Shown here: positions 27,791-36,558 of the stretch, piece after piece
How positions within the stretch are numbered: position 1 is the first letter of the stretch
Layout of the letters: every line of letters begins with the position of its first letter
Assembly: GCF_001721645.1 (NCBI RefSeq)
Contig: NZ_CP017141.1
Span: forward strand, 4,960,001 to 5,024,000
Direction of reading: 5' to 3'
From: Pedobacter steynii
GTDB taxonomy: Bacteria > Bacteroidota > Bacteroidia > Sphingobacteriales > Sphingobacteriaceae
DNA: 64,000 nt
The notes under the pieces: generated by a model
What the model was told of the DNA's origin: nothing
What the model saw: only the letters and a program-made list of their open reading frames with translations
Database searches by the model: none
Translations under genes and position numbers: made by a program

Positions 27791-28006
27791 ATGATAAATT
27801 TAAAAGGGATGCAAAAAAGCTTGTCTTCATTGGAAAACAAGAAGCTAACTTTAGAAAGTTCTAAAGCTATATTAGGTGGTTTAGCTGGGGGCCCTAAGTA
27901 TATCGTATCTAACCTTCGAGACGAAAACGGGTGTCAATTGGTCGATTACTATCATAATGGTAAATGGTGTGCTAGATTTAGCGATTGTAAGAATGAATAT
28001 TGCTAA
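27791..28006 (+). CDS. GG-leader secreted peptide (bacteriocin- or RiPP-like precursor)
   Basis: The ATG at 27791 is preferred over an upstream codon at 27755 and gives 71 residues. Residues 1-30 form a leader with hydrophobic spacing (LSSLENKKLTLESSKAILGG) ending in a double glycine, the cleavage site for C39-peptidase exporters. The 41-residue core has four cysteines (core positions 18, 30, 36, 41), several aromatics and a second GG (LAGG), which offers an alternative cleavage point. About 320 bp downstream are remains of just such a C39-peptidase ABC exporter. No maturation enzyme is visible, so an unmodified disulfide peptide is as likely as a modified one. Function (antibacterial or signalling) is inferred. 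Confidence 0.7.
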   Translation: MINLKGMQKSLSSLENKKLTLESSKAILGGLAGGPKYIVSNLRDENGCQLVDYYHNGKWCARFSDCKNEYC

Positions 28007-28106
28007 TAATCAATTCAATGTAATAAAAAATAGGTGGCATGAAGAGCTTTTCTTTTTAAAAAACGAAAAGCTTGCAGACTTAAATTTTATTAGCGGTGAA
28101 GATTGA
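27993..28106 (+). CDS. Small ORF overlapping the GG-peptide gene
   Basis: An ATG at 27993 inside the last codons of the peptide gene opens a 37-residue frame (MNIANNQFNVIKNRWHEELF, then FLKNEKLADLNFISGED). The 14-bp overlap is typical of translational coupling. After its TGA the same frame stays open for another 16 codons, so it may be the start of a longer, now truncated gene. No family is recognised. A weak hairpin (28045-28072) lies inside it. Confidence 0.35.
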   Translation: MNIANNQFNVIKNRWHEELFFLKNEKLADLNFISGED

Positions 28107-28160
28107 GCTCATCGAACTATAGTTGATTTAATTTTCCTAAATAACGTAGTTTCATGAATA

Positions 28161-28189
28161 AAAAAGCCCCACAGTGATGGGGCTTTTTA
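28161..28189. terminator. Hairpin terminator downstream of the GG-peptide gene
   Basis: AAAAAGCCCC pairs exactly with GGGGCTTTTT around an 8-nt loop (ACAGTGAT). The T-run on one strand and A-run on the other make it able to act in both directions. Confidence 0.85.
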
Positions 28190-28324
28190 AAAATCTATAA
28201 TAATTTAAAATCCAAATCAGCAAATGACATTAAACAGGACTAAAAATAGATAAGTAACTGATAATCTTTATGATGGATGCATTACTTACACATCGCAATT
28301 AGAACGTACAGCACATAACAAAAA

Positions 28325-28628
28325 ATGAAGAAGTCTAAAAATTTCCCTTTCTTTAAACAACCTGATGCCAAAGACTGTGGTCCAAGTTGCTTGCGTATTA
28401 TTGCAAAGGACTATCAAAAAAATATTAGTTTACAGCAAATCAGAACACTATCTGAAACGACGAGAGAAGGAAGTGGTTTACTGGGGCATTAGTAATGCGG
28501 CAGAACATTTAGGCTTTAAAACATTAGGCGTAAAAATAGATTTTAATACGGTAAATAAAGCGGCAGGAAAAGTTAGCTTCAAGCGCAATAAAGCCAAAAT
28601 GCTGAGGTATAATATACGCGAGCATTAA
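28325..28628 (+). pseudogene. Truncated, frameshifted C39-peptidase domain of a peptidase-containing ABC transporter
   Basis: From the ATG at 28325 the frame reads MKKSKNFPFFKQPDAKDCGP with the catalytic-Cys motif DCGPSC, then LRIIAKDYQKNISLQQIRTL. After EGSGLLG it runs into TAG (28490-28492). A one-base shift at the GGGGC near 28483-28487 restores the expected continuation ISNAAEHLGFKTLGVKIDFN, which ends at 28626-28628. The catalytic His, the membrane helices and the ATPase domain are absent. In intact form this protein cleaves GG leaders and exports the peptide. It is the degraded partner of the upstream GG-leader gene. Confidence 0.8.
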
Positions 28629-28867
28629 TTTAGATGACGGGGAATGGTCAATATGATCTGTTCCCCGTCTTTTTTTTGTTTAAATAGCACCGGAATCTCT
28701 GCCAGTGGGATAACCGGCATGGTCCTTATTATTTGTTGTTCTTTAGCCAGATGATCTTCCTTAAGCGTAGGTCCATTAAGGTGAATCCGCATCGGAACCT
28801 TAATTTGCTTTTTCGCTTCCCTGACATCAGGCTGATCGTCAAATCCGACGCTTACATCTGTTCGCAT
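28625..28867 (-). CDS. Hypothetical small protein
   Basis: This 80-residue minus-strand frame (MRTDVSVGFDDQPDVREAKK, then QIKVPMRIHLNGPTLKEDHL) has plausible amino-acid composition and no signal peptide or membrane segment. It ends overlapping the stop of the exporter remnant by 4 bp, head-on. The family is not recognised. It could itself be a fragment of a larger gene, because no promoter-like TAnnTTTG is evident upstream. Confidence 0.4.
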   Translation of the reverse strand: MRTDVSVGFDDQPDVREAKKQIKVPMRIHLNGPTLKEDHLAKEQQIIRTMPVIPLAEIPVLFKQKKDGEQIILTIPRHLN

Positions 28868-29014
28868 TGTGGGGACTAAACATAGAAATAATATTTCACC
28901 ACCCTCGGCGCTGCCTTACTTGATTATATTTGCAGTGCTGATCAGACTGGTCCGGAAACCTTTATGGGGATTGTCAGGCCATTTTCATTCAATCTAAATT
29001 GATTTTATATTTAG

Positions 29015-29022
29015 TATTTTTG
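29015..29022 (+). promoter_or_regulatory. Bacteroidota-type -7 element for the PAS kinase
   Basis: TATTTTTG fits TAnnTTTG and lies 15 bp before the ATG at 29037. The -33 element is not clear, so this is a tentative call. Confidence 0.4.
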
Positions 29023-29036
29023 TTAAAATAACCAGC

Positions 29037-30551
29037 ATGTACGAGACGAAAGATATTCAGCAACTGCGTGATACCATGGCTCAGGATCAGATTCGGATCA
29101 AGGAGTTGGAACTTCGCAACGAGGAACTTACCGACTTTATAGAAAATGCTGCTGTTCCTTTGCATTGGGTCGATAAGCATGGAAAGGTCATCTGGGCGAA
29201 CCAGGCGGAGCTGGACGCGTTGGGATATACGCGTGAGGAATATATCGGAGCGCCGATAGCTACCTTTCATGCTGACGAAGATGCGATTGGCGAGATCCTG
29301 AACCGCTTAACGAACAATGAAACATTAAATAATTACCAGGCCAGGCTTAAATGTAAAGATGGCAGTATCAAGCACGTGCTGATCAGCTCTAACGTGCGCA
29401 GAACCGATGGTAAATTTGTACATACACGTTGCTTTACCAGGGACATTACCCAGATCGTTTTGGAACAGGAGCGAAAGAACGAATTGATCCGGCAGCTTGA
29501 AGAAAGCGAGGCCCGGCTTCGAATGGCTACTGACATTGTCGACTCGTCCTTTGATGCCATCATCAGTAAGAAACTGGACAATACCATTACCAGTTGGAAC
29601 AGGACCGCAGAGCAGCTATTTGGCTATACTGCTGAAGAAATGATTGGCAAATCCAGTCTGCTGCTGGTCCCCGGGGAAGTGATGGAGCATGAAAAGGAGA
29701 TGTATGCGCGCCTGGAGCGGGGAGAGCGTATAGCCCACTTTGAAACTAAACGTAAAACCAAAAGTAATCAGGTCCTGGATGTATCGATGACCTTGTCGCC
29801 GATCATCGATGCCACTGGAAATATTATTGGAATATCTAAAATCATCAGGGACATCACTGAACGAAAGCTGGACGAACAGCGGAAAAACGACTTTGTAGCC
29901 ATGGTTAGCCACGAGCTCAAAACACCTATTACCTCTATTCTCTCTTATATACAAATGCTGCATGCAAAAGCCAAAAAGAATGGGGATGATTTTGGTATTC
30001 AGATACTTGCCAGAACCGAGGTCCAGGTCAAACGGATGACTCAGATGATCAACGATTTCCTGGATATCGCCAGGCTTGAGGATGCCAAAATCCGGCTTTC
30101 AAAAACGGAGTTTGAACTGGAGCCTCTTCTCCGGGAAGTCGTCTCTGAGATGCAGGTCGTTTACACCAGTCATCCAATACAGTTCGATGCTTGTCCCGGA
30201 GTAAAGCTTTATGCGGACCGCGGAAAAATCGGACAGGTCTTTACTAACCTCATCAGCAATGCGATCAAATACTCGCCAGAGGGCAGTGACATCCTCATCA
30301 GGTGTGAGCTTATAGGTGAAAAAGTGCAGGTATCTGTTATCGACCATGGCGTCGGGATCAGTAAAGAAAATCAGGAAAAACTGTTCGAGCGGTTTTACCG
30401 GGTTGAAGATGACCGGATCAGGAATATATCTGGTTTTGGCATCGGCCTGTATCTGGTGTCTGAGATCTTGCGCTATCATGATGCAACTATTAGGGTGAAA
30501 AGCGCTATAGACAAAGGTTCTGCTTTCACATTTTCTATCCAGGTTCTGTAG
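29037..30551 (+). CDS. Soluble PAS-domain sensor histidine kinase
   Basis: This 504-residue protein has no membrane helix. A short coiled coil (residues 5-35) is followed by a first PAS domain (about 30-145, HWVDKHGKVIWANQAELDAL) and a second PAS/PAC domain (about 157-278, SFDAIISKKLDNTITSWN, ending IIRDITERK). HisKA has the phospho-His H292 in VSHELKTPI. HATPase motifs are FTNLISNAIKYSPEGS, DHGVGIS and GFGIGLYLV. It likely senses a cytoplasmic cue such as redox state or a ligand. A receiver-only protein is encoded 171 bp downstream and is a likely partner. Confidence 0.95.
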   Translation: MYETKDIQQLRDTMAQDQIRIKELELRNEELTDFIENAAVPLHWVDKHGKVIWANQAELDALGYTREEYIGAPIATFHADEDAIGEILNRLTNNETLNNYQARLKCKDGSIKHVLISSNVRRTDGKFVHTRCFTRDITQIVLEQERKNELIRQLEESEARLRMATDIVDSSFDAIISKKLDNTITSWNRTAEQLFGYTAEEMIGKSSLLLVPGEVMEHEKEMYARLERGERIAHFETKRKTKSNQVLDVSMTLSPIIDATGNIIGISKIIRDITERKLDEQRKNDFVAMVSHELKTPITSILSYIQMLHAKAKKNGDDFGIQILARTEVQVKRMTQMINDFLDIARLEDAKIRLSKTEFELEPLLREVVSEMQVVYTSHPIQFDACPGVKLYADRGKIGQVFTNLISNAIKYSPEGSDILIRCELIGEKVQVSVIDHGVGISKENQEKLFERFYRVEDDRIRNISGFGIGLYLVSEILRYHDATIRVKSAIDKGSAFTFSIQVL

Positions 30552-30722
30552 GACAAGCCTATTTCTTATTGACTTTAGATGATGTGTTTATGGATGTCCA
30601 GACACGTTTCCTGAAAAGCAAGGAATCTGTTTTTTAATTATAAGAAACACACACTTCCAGTCTGCAATCAAACTATTAGGGCTCCCAATGGTTATAACTG
30701 TAACATCAACCTTGCGAAAACT

Positions 30723-31091
30723 ATGAATACCCCGAAACCACGCATTTATGTAGTTGAAGACAATTACGACATTGGATTTGTTCTTGAGTTATTTCTGAAC
30801 GAAGAAGGCTTTGAAGTCAAATTATTGCCGACGGCAAAAGAATTTAAAAAAGCCGTAAAACAGGAATTGCCTGATCTGTTCTTGCTGGATGTAATGTTGC
30901 CGGACGGAAATGGCATAGATCTCTGTCATCAAATCAAAAAAGATCCCCGCAGTAAACGTTTACCCATTTTAATCATGTCTGCACAAGAAAATGCAGATGC
31001 TGCAAAGAATTGTGAAGCAGAAGATTTTATTGCCAAACCGTTTGATCTGTTTGGCCTTTTACATAAAATTAGACAGAATCTGCCTAATTGA
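30723..31091 (+). CDS. Single-domain response regulator (receiver only)
   Basis: This 122-residue receiver domain carries the acidic residues E12/D13 (VVEDNYD), phospho-acceptor D56 in LFLLDVMLPDGNG and the conserved Lys in FIAKPFD. There is no output domain, so it acts by protein-protein contact or phosphotransfer. It follows the PAS histidine kinase in the same orientation and is probably its target. Confidence 0.92.
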   Translation: MNTPKPRIYVVEDNYDIGFVLELFLNEEGFEVKLLPTAKEFKKAVKQELPDLFLLDVMLPDGNGIDLCHQIKKDPRSKRLPILIMSAQENADAAKNCEAEDFIAKPFDLFGLLHKIRQNLPN

Positions 31092-31320
31092 GGTGCTTTC
31101 TTTGTTTAACCTGCTGAGGTAAATTAGCCGTAGTTCCTTTTCCAATCATTTTTGAGTTTGGTGTAGATCGTTTCGCTGCTCTCTTTTCCAATGTCAGGTG
31201 TCTTGAACATGGTAAGCCTCCAGGTTTTCCAGGTAAGAAGATTTGCGTTGCTTAGACATTTGGGATATTAACAAATTGCTGCAAAACAGGCTGAAAGAAG
31301 CCGTGATTTTAAGATTATTC

Positions 31321-31674
31321 TTATACCACTAAGTTTTCAATCAGATAAGCGTTGACGGCAGAAAGGTATTCCTTTGGTATATCGTCGCATCCTTTGTGCT
31401 CCAGGTGATGCAGGTCTTTTGCCGTTGCTTCAATAAAAACCCCGGACTGGCTATTGTATTTGAGAAATCCCAGGTTGAAAAATCGCTCCTGGACTGATGA
31501 GGAGCTGTCCCTGGTTTTCAGCAGCATTCTTTTGATGTGAAGACTTTCCTTGCCTATGAGCAGCCATTCATAGCTGCGCTCAATGCCATCCTCCTCCGGA
31601 AGAGAAATCTCCAGGATGGCCAAGTTGGTGTTGTCGAGAAATTCGTGGCAGTCAAAGTCGATCTGTCTGTTCAT
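31321..31674 (-). CDS. Hypothetical protein
   Basis: This 117-residue minus-strand frame (MNRQIDFDCHEFLDNTNLAI) has mixed alpha/beta composition and no signal peptide or membrane helix. A repeated EISLPEEDG..YEWLLIGKE pattern suggests a small beta-sheet fold. I do not recognise the family. It is isolated between a receiver gene and a permease. The 230 bp downstream show only short decayed frames on the minus strand (for example MFKTPDIGKESSETIYTKLK). Confidence 0.5.
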   Translation of the reverse strand: MNRQIDFDCHEFLDNTNLAILEISLPEEDGIERSYEWLLIGKESLHIKRMLLKTRDSSSSVQERFFNLGFLKYNSQSGVFIEATAKDLHHLEHKGCDDIPKEYLSAVNAYLIENLVV

Positions 31675-31741
31675 ATGCTAATAAAATGTGAAATTATCCC
31701 GTTTCGGATGTGCATCAATTGTGCCAGATTTTTAATTGCCG

Positions 31742-31882
31742 ATGGCGGCTTATAATCAAGAGAAAATTAAGCATCCGATTCTTGAAAATTATGAGGATTA
31801 TGAATGGTCGCCTGTTGCTACGACTGGACTGCACCACGGTTGGTTTTGGGGAAGTAATGTGAGATGTAAATGTTTAATTTAG
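31742..31882 (+). CDS. Small ORF, possible gene fragment
   Basis: ATG at 31742 to TAG at 31880-31882 gives 46 residues (MAAYNQEKIKHPILENYEDY, then EWSPVATTGLHHGWFWGSN). The Trp/His-rich composition looks like real protein rather than chance, but it is short and unmatched from memory. It may be the N-terminal piece of a deleted gene. Confidence 0.25.
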   Translation: MAAYNQEKIKHPILENYEDYEWSPVATTGLHHGWFWGSNVRCKCLI

Positions 31883-31952
31883 CACTTAAAAAGCCGTTTT
31901 ATTTGTCTTTAAGGCTAGGTTTTCTCATCCTGAATCGTTATATTAAAGACTT

Positions 31953-32690
31953 ATGGAGTTTATTTATATTTATGTCTTTGTAGTGAGTTTTATGGCTACG
32001 CTCGTACGTTCAACGTTTGGTTTTGGTGAATCTTTGGTTGCTGTTCCCTTGTTTATTTTGTTTATTCCGCTGAATATCGCTGTCCCGCTTTCAGTTTTGA
32101 TTTCAATTTTGGTTGCGCTGGTCGTGGTTGTCCAGGATCATCGCCAGATACATTTCAATAGTGCCAAATGGTTGATCTTTTTTGCAGTTCTGGGTATACC
32201 AATTGGTTTGGTTATTTTGATCTATTGCAATGAGTTCTGGGTTAAGATTGCTTTAGGACTGCTGATCATCACTCATGCGCTTTATTCAATTTTTGGGAAA
32301 AATACGCAGCATCTAAAGACAGATAGCAAGTTATGGCTTTTCATTTGCGGTTTTTTGTCGGGTGTATTCGGGGGTGCCTATGGGGTAAATGGACCGCCAC
32401 TAGTGGTTTACGGCAATATGATGAATTGGAGCGCTAAGCAGTTCAGGGCAACCCTTCAGGCTTATTTCTTACCTGCAAGTTTTATTGGTGCTGTTGGATA
32501 TTTTGCAAATGGATTGATTACAATTCAAGTGCTCAAGTATTTTGTGATTTCTCTGCCTGCTGTCATTCCAGCAATATTTTTTGGGCGATATTTGAACCAT
32601 ACCATTAAGGAGGACTTTTTTAGCTATGTTTATTTTGCACTTATTGTAATCGGCGTTTTTTTAATTGTCAATTCATTTATGGCGTCTTGA
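31953..32690 (+). CDS. TauE/SafE-family sulfite exporter-like permease
   Basis: This 245-residue integral membrane protein has about 7-8 hydrophobic helices arranged as two similar halves, as in the TauE/SafE (DUF81) family. Conserved motifs are FGFGESLVAVPLFILFIPLN in the first half and GFLSGVFGGAYGVNGPPLVV in the second. Members export sulfite, sulfoacetate or related organosulfur anions. There is no sulfur metabolism gene beside it, so the substrate is open. Confidence 0.92.
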   Translation: MEFIYIYVFVVSFMATLVRSTFGFGESLVAVPLFILFIPLNIAVPLSVLISILVALVVVVQDHRQIHFNSAKWLIFFAVLGIPIGLVILIYCNEFWVKIALGLLIITHALYSIFGKNTQHLKTDSKLWLFICGFLSGVFGGAYGVNGPPLVVYGNMMNWSAKQFRATLQAYFLPASFIGAVGYFANGLITIQVLKYFVISLPAVIPAIFFGRYLNHTIKEDFFSYVYFALIVIGVFLIVNSFMAS

Positions 32691-32793
32691 GAAGAACTTA
32701 TAAAGCTACCCAAATGAATAGCTTTCACAAACTCTGAAACTTTATCTTTTCAATATTGTTCTGATTAAGTCCTTAATTTTAATACGCCTACAT

Positions 32794-33011
32794 ATGCCGG
32801 AATTACCTGATCTTGAAGTCTTCGCCGCCAACCTGGAAAAACGGTTCAAGCATAAAACCTGGAGCGCCTGGAGGTGCAGGTGGCTAAAAAGTTAAATGTG
32901 GCGGAAAAGGAGCTTAAGTAAACTTTAGAGGGGTATCAGCTGAATGCACTAAAACGCGAGGGGAAAACCATCCAGCTACAGATGGGTTTTAGTTGCAGGC
33001 TGTCAGGCTGA
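32794..33011 (+). pseudogene. Fpg/Nei-type DNA glycosylase remnant
   Basis: The ATG at 32794 begins MPELPDLEVFAANLEKRFKH, with the catalytic N-terminal PE of formamidopyrimidine-DNA glycosylases. A frameshift near 32859 moves the sequence to LERLEVQVAKKLNVAEKELK, followed by a TAA and then TLEGYQLNALKREGKTIQLQ before diverging and stopping at 33009-33011. The H2TH and zinc-finger domains are gone. Bases 33027-33176 contain another open stretch (LFKREDGVPFPQGLRNCSYD) of unknown origin. It is clearly a dead gene. Confidence 0.8.
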
Positions 33012-33284
33012 GCAGCACGTTTCGGCTGATTTGGTAATCACTATAGGTTTGTTCAAGCGGGAGGATGGTGTTCCATTTCCTCAAGGGCTGCGGAATTGCA
33101 GTTATGATCAGCTTTCAGTGAACGTACGGCTGATCAGCAAAGAGGTCATCAAGTATCTGAATCTTGAAATTTAGTTATGAAGTTGAATTCAAAAAAAAAT
33201 ATTTTGATCTATAATTGTTGCGTAAAATATAATTCTAATTTTTTTTTTATTTTGAAATAAAATTTTATATCTCAAATATTTTAG

Positions 33285-33292
33285 TATCTTTG
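33285..33292 (+). promoter_or_regulatory. -7 promoter element of the cold-shock gene
   Basis: TATCTTTG is a perfect TAnnTTTG match 22 bp before the ATG, in a very AT-rich upstream region, which suits a strong promoter. Confidence 0.55.
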
Positions 33293-33314
33293 GATATAAT
33301 TAATATATAATACA

Positions 33315-33506
33315 ATGCAACAAGGAACAGTAAAATTTTTCAATGAGACAAAAGGTTTTGGATTTATCGTGCCAGCGAATGGTGATAGCGAAATCTTTGT
33401 TCATTCTTCTGGTTTAATGGACAACATTCGTGAGAATGATTCAGTAAGCTATGACATCGAGCAAGGTAAAAAAGGCTTGAACGCAATTAATGTTAAAATC
33501 AGCTAA
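33315..33506 (+). CDS. CspA-family cold-shock protein
   Basis: This 63-residue single cold-shock domain has both RNA-binding motifs: RNP1-like KGFGFI and RNP2-like IFVHSS (GTVKFFNETKGFGFIVPANG). It binds single-stranded RNA or DNA and acts as an RNA chaperone. It is monocistronic, with a clear -7 element upstream and a strong terminator downstream. Confidence 0.97.
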   Translation: MQQGTVKFFNETKGFGFIVPANGDSEIFVHSSGLMDNIRENDSVSYDIEQGKKGLNAINVKIS

Positions 33507-33532
33507 TTAGATTTCCTTCATAATTGATGAAT

Positions 33533-33560
33533 CACCTGCTTTTAGCAGGTGTTTTTTTTT
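33533..33560 (+). terminator. Terminator of the cold-shock gene
   Basis: CACCTGC pairs with GCAGGTG around a TTTTA loop, followed by nine T residues. It lies 26 bp after the stop. Confidence 0.92.
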
Positions 33561-33658
33561 GCCTTTTTTTGCGTGTGATTAAGAATGAGCCGTATGGAGT
33601 TTAGTTTTTTGATCTCTCTATGGGTGTGTGTTTTTGCCCTGGAATTCAATAGTACATT

Positions 33659-33986
<328 letters not shown>

Positions 33987-34141
33987 TTTCTCAACTAAAG
34001 GCTTGCGCGATTTCTAAGGTTTTCAGAAGGGAGGCGCCTCAGGCGGAATGTAGAGATTATAGATTTGATTTATCTGAAATCTTCAATTATTAAGCTTTTT
34101 AGTAAGGAAGCGGTAAGGACTGGTTTGCATGTCAGGACTGC

Positions 34142-34396
34142 TTAGGTGTAATGTGCGTCAATCGCCTGTCCGATGGACTGAATTTCTTCCTGCTCCAGAT
34201 TGCCCTCCACTAGGTGCCAGCGACTGTCTGCATCTTGATGAAGGATGCCCAAGGCTTCGTTGTCACGGGTCACGCGGTAATTCCGCTCGTGTTTTGGATT
34301 AGCGGCCGGATAGTATGTGGTGATCGTGAATGTTAAGGGTTCAAGCCCGGTGTTGATCGCTACTGATATGTTAAATATTTCTTCTTCTTGCTGCAT
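34142..34396 (-). CDS. Small hypothetical protein with a decayed paralog nearby
   Basis: This 84-residue protein (MQQEEEIFNISVAINTGLEP, ending EIQSIGQAIDAHYT) has no signal or membrane segment. Its second half (RVTRDNEALGILHQDADSRW) aligns well with a remnant on the same strand at 37596-37755 (VIRDNNPLAVLGADADHRWK, ending INGHYT). Conservation of the pattern RDN-LA/G-L-ADADxRW-L-G-EQ-I-AI-HYT across a diverged pair suggests a real protein family, unknown to me. Confidence 0.6.
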   Translation of the reverse strand: MQQEEEIFNISVAINTGLEPLTFTITTYYPAANPKHERNYRVTRDNEALGILHQDADSRWHLVEGNLEQEEIQSIGQAIDAHYT

Positions 34397-34552
34397 GGCC
34401 TGTTATGGTTTATAGGGTAAACATCTGCCAACTGAAATAGTTAGTCCAAATCGTACACTGTTTTGAAAGCCGTTTGCCATTACCTGCTCGTGATGGCTAA
34501 TTGATGGTTTATGATTTTGGGGCACCATTATTGGAAGCTAATAGGAAAACCT

Positions 34553-34906
34553 ATGATAGCGATTGATAACGTACAACCTTTAAGCCCTGAAAGTTTATTT
34601 GACCTTTTAAAAACGGAATTTCCTGCTTATGTGAATGAACAGCTCGGTAGCAACCTGGCTGTGGAATTTGTCCACGTAGCTGATATTGTGAATATCAGCT
34701 TCCCTGAAGTTATTGACGGTAATGCCTACACGATTAGGGTAGGCGATAATAGCCTGGAACTCACTGACCACACTATAGGTGGCACTTACAATACAGCGTT
34801 GCTGGAACAGCGTCTGATGGAATTTCTGACTTTGAAGGCAGGATATGCTGGAAACGATCATCTCGCTTCCCATAATACTACCGGACTTTTAATCGCAATA
34901 CAGTAG
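34553..34906 (+). CDS. Hypothetical protein
   Basis: The frame opens at 34511, but the ATG at 34553 (MIAIDNVQPLSPESLFDLLK) gives a more natural cytoplasmic start and 117 residues. It looks like a small alpha/beta protein. Its end overlaps, head to head, the last 18 bases of the minus-strand lipoprotein gene at 34889. No family is recognised. Confidence 0.55.
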   Translation: MIAIDNVQPLSPESLFDLLKTEFPAYVNEQLGSNLAVEFVHVADIVNISFPEVIDGNAYTIRVGDNSLELTDHTIGGTYNTALLEQRLMEFLTLKAGYAGNDHLASHNTTGLLIAIQ

Positions 34907-35563
34907 GTCGCCGCTACTCATTTCACCAATGACCTGGTCTGCATATTCCTTCTTGATAATATATATAAATGCTTTTAGATAAGGTTCTTTCTTTCGCTCT
35001 TTTATGATCTGTTGGTCCTTATCAGTACCAACTTTCAAAGCATTGCTATCATTTTCACTTACCACACAATATTTAATGATCCTGTCTTTTAATTGCCAGG
35101 TATAAATATCAAATGGTTTAATGAATTCTCCCTTGGTTTTAGCTGCCTGCCCATATTTGTCATTCAATAGCTGTACAAAGCTTTGAGTCTCTTTCAAAGA
35201 AATCTTCCCTGCAACCGCGTTGAAAACCATTAATTTCCCGGTTACAGTTGTGGCAAAATTAATTGCATTAAATTCAAAATCACCGAATCTTGCAATAACA
35301 TCTTTGTAGGAAAATGTTTGCTGTTTATAGTCAATTCTTACGGACTGCTCACTTCCTATAAATTCGCCATCTGAAACGGTGTCCGCACCAATTATTTCAG
35401 ATTTTATTTGGTAATAATTAGTATAAGTTTTGTGCTTGTTTTTGGCTGATACAAACGTCGATAACTTGCTGTCCAGGTTAAAATCTTCCAGTTCTATAGC
35501 TGGCTCCTTTTTACAACCAATCAGCAAAAGCGCTAAAAGTAACAATCGATATTGTTTTATCAT
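34889..35563 (-). CDS. Hypothetical lipoprotein
   Basis: The frame opens at 35614, but the ATG at 35563 gives a clean lipoprotein signal (MIKQYRLLLLALLLIGC followed by KKEP), so 224 residues are preferred. The mature part is beta-rich (VSDGEFIGSEQSVRIDYKQQ; FATTVTGKLMVFNAVAGKIS). It should be anchored at the inner or outer membrane. The family is unknown. It is convergent with the gene at 34553, overlapping by 18 bp. Confidence 0.65.
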   Translation of the reverse strand: MIKQYRLLLLALLLIGCKKEPAIELEDFNLDSKLSTFVSAKNKHKTYTNYYQIKSEIIGADTVSDGEFIGSEQSVRIDYKQQTFSYKDVIARFGDFEFNAINFATTVTGKLMVFNAVAGKISLKETQSFVQLLNDKYGQAAKTKGEFIKPFDIYTWQLKDRIIKYCVVSENDSNALKVGTDKDQQIIKERKKEPYLKAFIYIIKKEYADQVIGEMSSGDLLYCD

Positions 35564-35776
35564 TTTAATAGGGTTATGTCTGTTATTCGTTCCGGTAAGA
35601 GATTCTAAATTCATTGGATGTTGATGCCCGTATGGTTCATCATGAAACAGGAGACATCGTCGGCAATTTAGCCATTATTTGTTTATTCTATAATATGCCC
35701 GCAAGACCAGCCGTGTCAGCCGGTTATATTTAAGGAAGAAATTCATAACTTGTGCCAACTACTTTTCCGTTTCCTT

Positions 35777-36292
35777 ATGTTCGAGCAAAGAAGCTTTCAG
35801 CAACTGTTCAGTGAGTTTTCATCCAGAAAGTCACCTGTGAAAAACGCCGACAAGATCGGGTTAAATGATCCTTTCTATCTTGATTACATCCTGAACTATG
35901 AAGGCCTGGAGATTATTCCCGATATCGGGCTACTGGGCTATGAGGAAGTATTGCGGGAAAACAATTATCTGGCGGCGAACTATCCTCAATTGGCTGACCA
36001 GGTATGGATGATTGGCACTTCCGGTCAGGGTGACGGCTGGTTTGTGGAGTGCAATACGAACAATGTCCTTTTCTACGATCATGATTTAGGTGAGTACGAA
36101 AGTGTGCTCTCTTTCCGTGATTTTAGCATTGGCTTTAGTGAGTTCGTACCGGCCGCTTTCATGCTCCGGGAACTGGAAACTAAGCTGTATGAAGAGGAGG
36201 TGGAGGCCGAGACTGTCGAGCATGTTTTTAAACAGTCAATGACCTGTATAAGCAGCACTTTTATGGAGCTGTATCCATACCACTATTTTTAG
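35777..36292 (+). CDS. SMI1/KNR4 (SUKH)-like protein
   Basis: The ATG at 35777 is preferred over 35750, giving 171 residues. The middle part carries the SUKH-type pattern: a turn like IGTSGQGDGWFVECNTNNVL, then FYDHDLGEYE and a downstream SFRDFSIGFSEFV helix. SUKH proteins are a large class of immunity proteins against polymorphic and contact-dependent toxins, and also occur as solitary genes. No toxin gene is visible here, so this may be an orphan immunity gene. Confidence 0.6.
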   Translation: MFEQRSFQQLFSEFSSRKSPVKNADKIGLNDPFYLDYILNYEGLEIIPDIGLLGYEEVLRENNYLAANYPQLADQVWMIGTSGQGDGWFVECNTNNVLFYDHDLGEYESVLSFRDFSIGFSEFVPAAFMLRELETKLYEEEVEAETVEHVFKQSMTCISSTFMELYPYHYF

Positions 36293-36558
36293 TTGGCTAT
36301 GGCATGCATCTTGAAGACAGTCGTATTGGTCTATTAAATAGCTAATTTTATGATTTAAATCTATTTACTTTTTTTGTCGGTTATGAAGCTATCATCAGCA
36401 TGTTCATCGCTGTTTGTAAGCGGTATGCTTATGGTGGTTTCATTGGAAAATTGACTAAAGCGTTTATTTTATATGATAAAGATTTCGTCCATATATTCTA
36501 ACTCAAGTCAAAAACATGGCGGTAGTGAGGAGTATTTACTCAGCAATATTTTATAATT

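Noticed and set aside
28365-28628. 87-codon plus-strand ORF
   Set aside because: Its first half is an out-of-frame reading of the C39 peptidase gene; only the second half follows the true frame after the indel.
31092-31259. Short minus-strand frames reading MSKQRKSSYLENLEAYHVQD and MFKTPDIGKESSETIYTKLK
   Set aside because: They lie in different frames, neither has a clear family or start signal, and they are too short to call a gene.
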